Assembly (NCBI GenBank): GCA_032358165.1
Contig: JAALGY010000001.1
Span: 1,426,001-1,490,000, forward strand
Origin: Diplosphaera chodatii
Taxonomy: Eukaryota; Chlorophyta; Trebouxiophyceae; Prasiolales; Stichococcaceae
Length of the DNA stretch: 64,000 bases
Direction: 5' to 3'
Shown one piece after another: positions 60,780-64,000 of the stretch. The translations under genes were made by a program, and so were the position numbers. Numbering within the stretch: position 1 is the stretch's first letter; each line of letters begins with the position of its first letter. The notes beneath the pieces were generated by a model. That model saw nothing but the letters and a program-made list of their open reading frames with translations. It was not told the DNA's origin and did not search any database.

Positions 60780-61625
60780 GGCTCCAGCTCCGCCTGACCG
60801 CTCGAGGAGACCGTCCCAGGGCGACGTGCGCGCGGTCACACGCCGGCATATGGGAGCTGAGAGCCGGCAGCAGCTCGAGCGGTGCAGCGGACTTGCGGCA
60901 GGCCGGCAGATGGTGACCGCAGGCCCGAGGGTCCTGGCAGCCGATGGATGGTGCTCAGCCTTCCGACATGCCTTGCAGATAGAGTTATTGTGAAGGGAAT
61001 ATACATACTTGCTGCGGAGTCTTGGCAGCGGCTCAGGCCACCCTGTGTGGGGCCCCTTGGTCGACATTCGTGTACAGGTTTGTCAGCGTGGTCGCGTGCT
61101 AGGAGCGCTTTTTGCGTTGGTCAGCAGCGCACGCAGATACGTGTCTTGTTGTTGTCCGACATGATGTTCACAGGGGTTTCAGCGGGGTTCAGTAATAACG
61201 CTCAAGTGCTTCAAATGCTTTCAGTGCGTGTGATCTGCGGTTTGTATGGAATCGGCAGTCTTGGCAACACCTGGAAGTCCACGCCGGTATCCACGGCAGG
61301 TGCATGCCAACAGCTTCAAAGTCGGTGCCGTATTAGGCTCGGCGTATGGTCCACCTCCACTGCAATATTCTGTTTACAGCAGCAATTCTGTTCCTTTCAC
61401 TTGATATTGGCAGGACACAAGACCGTACAGATCTCGCCCGACATCAGGAGCCCGGTCCCGCCTCCCCTGCATGAAACAACACTGAGCCGTTGCTTCGCAA
61501 TCCAGCTCCTAGTAACACGCTTTCCTTCGCGGCCTGCAGTCCTGACGTTGCCGTAGAGCACTGCAGTAGATGTCCTGGTTGAGCAAAAAGATCGGCCCAG
61601 CTCATAGCGAAAGAACGCCGCCAGG
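60780..61625. other. intergenic
   Basis: About 850 bases between two plus-strand genes, including the 3' UTR of the membrane protein and the promoter of the antiporter. An ORF through 60882-61556 exists but has no recognisable motifs and crosses likely UTR, so it is not called. Its right half is AT-richer. Confidence 0.5.
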
Positions 61626-64000
61626 ATGCATATCATGGAGGTGCGCAGCGGCGAGCAATTGCTCCACTTTCTCACACAGCGGGTCAGGGCAATCACTCGT
61701 CAAGGTACGCCGCCGTGCTCCCTGCGATGTACCTCGTGACTCGCGGCCGCGACCGTGGCTGCAGACTGCATCATGTGCATGGTGTTACTATGATGTGTCC
61801 TCGTGCTGATGTGCGTGCCTATCAAATAGCTGGTGCGTATGCCGGTCGTGGGAGGCAGCTCCTTGCCTCATCAGCTGACCAGCCTTTGGGTTCGTCTGCA
61901 CGACCTCGTGCCAGCCTGTAAAACCACTTCACTAGCTGCGAGTGTGCTATGCGAGGTGTCTTCGCTCGTGTTCCCTACCGAAAGCTGAAAGCAAGTTCCG
62001 CATGTGGCTCATGTGGCGCTGCTGCACCTGGTCCAGCGTTCAGGTCTCGGCAGTGATAGTCGCGAGAGACCGTCTGCTGGCGCTGACAAGGCAGCTTTGC
62101 TCCTGCAGATCTGATCGACTTCCTCGGCTATGCCGCAGTAGTGCTTCTAGCCTACGCATGTAAGACCGCAGCCCCTTTTGCTTGGTTTACAGATGGCTAG
62201 CTGCACCATGTGCAGCACCTTGCTTATGCGCTGTGCACTGCCCGCCACGCCTCAGGCTGTGCATCAGCCAGCCATAAGTGAGTACGTATGAACTTCTACA
62301 TATCGGCGCGCCACCTATCCTCTTGCAGGGCTGTACCTGTGCATCGGCGCGCCATTTCTGCCAGGCAAGCAGGGGTGCGCCTGGGCGGTGGTCATCGTCT
62401 GGGTGGCCGGGCACATTGGCGGCTTCCTTGCCGAACAGGTAATGCGATCAAATGCAGACGGAACTGCAGCTGCAGCAGCAGCAGATGACACCAGCTCTGG
62501 CATGGTGCATATAGACGCCCATGCCTCAGGGCAGCGATGCAGACCCCGGCTCAGCTGGGACTTGCCACAGCCTGAGCAGCCTTGGTGGTGCACCGCAGGT
62601 GACCATCCCGGCGCCGGTGGGCATGCTGTGCGCGGGGCTGTTCCTGATCAACCTGCAGGGCGGCGTGCTGGTCAGCGGCCTGCGCCCGGACTGGTCCCGG
62701 GAGATCCGCAACGCCTCCCTGTCGGTCATCTTCCTGCGCTCCGGCCTGGAGCTCGACCTGGCGGTGAGCAAGCGAAGCTATCGCAGCCCTGACGACATCA
62801 TACTGACATGCACCATCAACTTCTCCCAGCACCATCAGTGTGGCAGATACGGGCCAGCGGCTGAGCCTGCATGTCCAAACGGTCGTCACAGTAAGGACAG
62901 CATTGGGCGACCTGCGCTCTCAGCATCACTGCGTGTTTGCTGCCTGCAGGCGTTCAAGCGGGTGGGTGCGCCGGCGGTCAAGCTGCTGCTGATCCCGGGC
63001 CTGACCGAGGCCTTCTTTGATGGCGGCCTGGGCGTCGCATTCTTCGACATGCCGGTCGGGGCCTTGCCTGCGATGCAACATTTGTGTGGCCGTGCAGGAG
63101 TAGCAGAAGTAAGCATGACATGGCAGCATCGTGCCTGTAGGCATGGGACTTTTACACTGTGCCGTGAGTGCAGGTGTTGTTCGCATTCGCCATGGGCTTC
63201 ATCCTGAAGGCAGTGGGACCAGCATTGGTCATGCAGCTCATGTTCGAGCTGCAGAGCAAGCGGCTGGGCACAGACCACAGTGAGTTCCCAGCATGTGTCA
63301 GGCCCCTGCTGAATCTATGTGACGATGCTAGCGTGCTACACATATGCTCGTGCTCACCGCTTGTGCCACCAAAAGCGTTGGTAGCTCTAGTGGGTGTCAG
63401 GAGATGCCACAGCTCTCGCCACCAACCTGTGCCGCAGACCTGCCAGCGACGATTGTGGCCGCGTCCAGCTTTGACGACATGATCGCCATCACCGGGTGCG
63501 ATGCAACTGCCAGTGACCAGCATAGCCTTGTATAAACTTGCACCGGGGTCCCTGCGTCAACAAACATTCACCAAAGGGTTTGGCATGACCAAGACCTTCA
63601 TGCAGCTGTTACCTAAGGGTTACACACATACCATGCTGCCTGCAGGTACACCATCTTCATCAACATCGCGGTGCAGGGCAGCAGTGACCAGGCGTGGCAC
63701 ATCGCCCAGGGGCCGCTGTCCCTCGTGTTCGGCGTGCTGCTGGGGGCCGTGGTGGCGCTGGGCTGCGCCGCCACGCGTATCTGGAACAACCGCTACAAGC
63801 GCATCATCGTGCTGTTGGTCTCAGGTGCGCCTGACTGCTGCCTTGACCCTCCCTTGAGCTTGAAACTACAGCAACTCGGCCATTTGCAGTTGCTTGTCAA
63901 GAGTGCCTCGAGGAGGCCTCTCCAATGGCATTGCAACATGCCTGCTATTCTGCAGGGACCATGGTGTACCACCTCATTATTGCAATACAGTGCCTCAAGT
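61626..64000 (+). CDS. SLC9B/NHA-type cation-proton antiporter (3' partial)
   Basis: Nine exons are visible before the window ends: 61626-61704, 62109-62159, 62329-62438, 62599-62763, 62950-63054, 63174-63279, 63438-63495, 63646-63824, 63956-64000. The start MHIMEVRSGEQLLHFLTQRV is followed by transmembrane helices: DFLGYAAVVLLAYAWLYLCI, AWAVVIVWVAGHIGGFLAE and VTIPAPVGMLCAGLFLIN. Next is the family segment SLSVIFLRSGLELDLAAFKR, typical of CPA2/SLC9B (I-x-L-x-R-A/S-G-L-x-L-D). LFAFAMGFILKAVGPALVM matches the G-F-x-L-x-A-V-x-P-A-x-V helix. The ion-binding double aspartate is in VAASSFDDMIAITG. IAVQGSSDQAWHIAQGPLSL continues as in NHA2. The protein exchanges Na+ or K+/Li+ for protons across a membrane; which membrane cannot be told. 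The C-terminal helices are beyond the edge. Confidence 0.88.

Noticed and set aside
60882..61556. 224-residue plus-strand ORF between two genes
   Set aside because: Mixed composition, no motif, and it covers likely UTR and promoter sequence.

Overview
The window looks like nuclear DNA of a green alga, most likely a trebouxiophyte (Coccomyxa- or Chlorella-like). The reasons are high GC content with CTG/CAG and TGCAG richness, very dense short introns (GT-AG, acceptors usually TGCAG, about one intron per 100-150 coding bases), plant-type gene families (plant tandem CCCH zinc finger, PAO-type chlorophyll-pathway oxygenase, At3g54460-type F-box/SNF2 protein) and likely plastid transit peptides. 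No bacterial operon, mobile element, CRISPR array, rRNA or convincing tRNA was seen. Most long ORFs in this GC-rich sequence are shadows; the genes below were rebuilt exon by exon by matching splice phases and family motifs.

Layout, left to right. 84-399 (+): last exons of an hnRNP H/F-type RRM protein. 1275-5853 (+): 18-exon secreted Cys-rich glycoside-hydrolase-like protein. 6223-9030 (-): LST8, the WD40 subunit of TOR complexes. 9448-18635 (-): large F-box + SNF2 helicase + RING protein with a polyglutamine insert. 19170-20346 (+): GNAT acetyltransferase with a C-terminal membrane anchor. 20809-24117 (-): plastid Rieske oxygenase of the pheophorbide a oxygenase group. 24659-27098 (+): unrecognised 428-residue protein. 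27703-29455 (+): ubiquitin C-terminal hydrolase. 30026-43116 (-): ATG2, the autophagy lipid-transfer protein. 44122-45248 (+): small single-helix, probably plastid, protein. 45598-50383 (+): RR-TZF CCCH zinc-finger protein. 51905-57406 (+): XRN-like 5'-3' exoribonuclease. 57920-60779 (+): membrane protein with a disordered tail. 61626-64000 (+): start of an SLC9B/NHA-type cation/proton antiporter, cut by the window edge.

The genes do not form an operon-like system; this is an ordinary gene-dense algal chromosome segment. Several encode turnover functions (TOR signalling through LST8, autophagy through ATG2, protein turnover through UCH and the F-box/RING helicase, RNA turnover through TZF and XRN, chlorophyll breakdown through PAO), but their proximity is probably chance. 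The items most worth a second look are the unrecognised proteins, the membrane-anchored GNAT, the polyQ inserted in a helicase core, three predicted GC-AG introns sharing one donor sequence, and three ~60-bp repeats that duplicate the terminal codons of ATG2. All gene models are manual, without transcript support; core domains are more certain than the least conserved exons.
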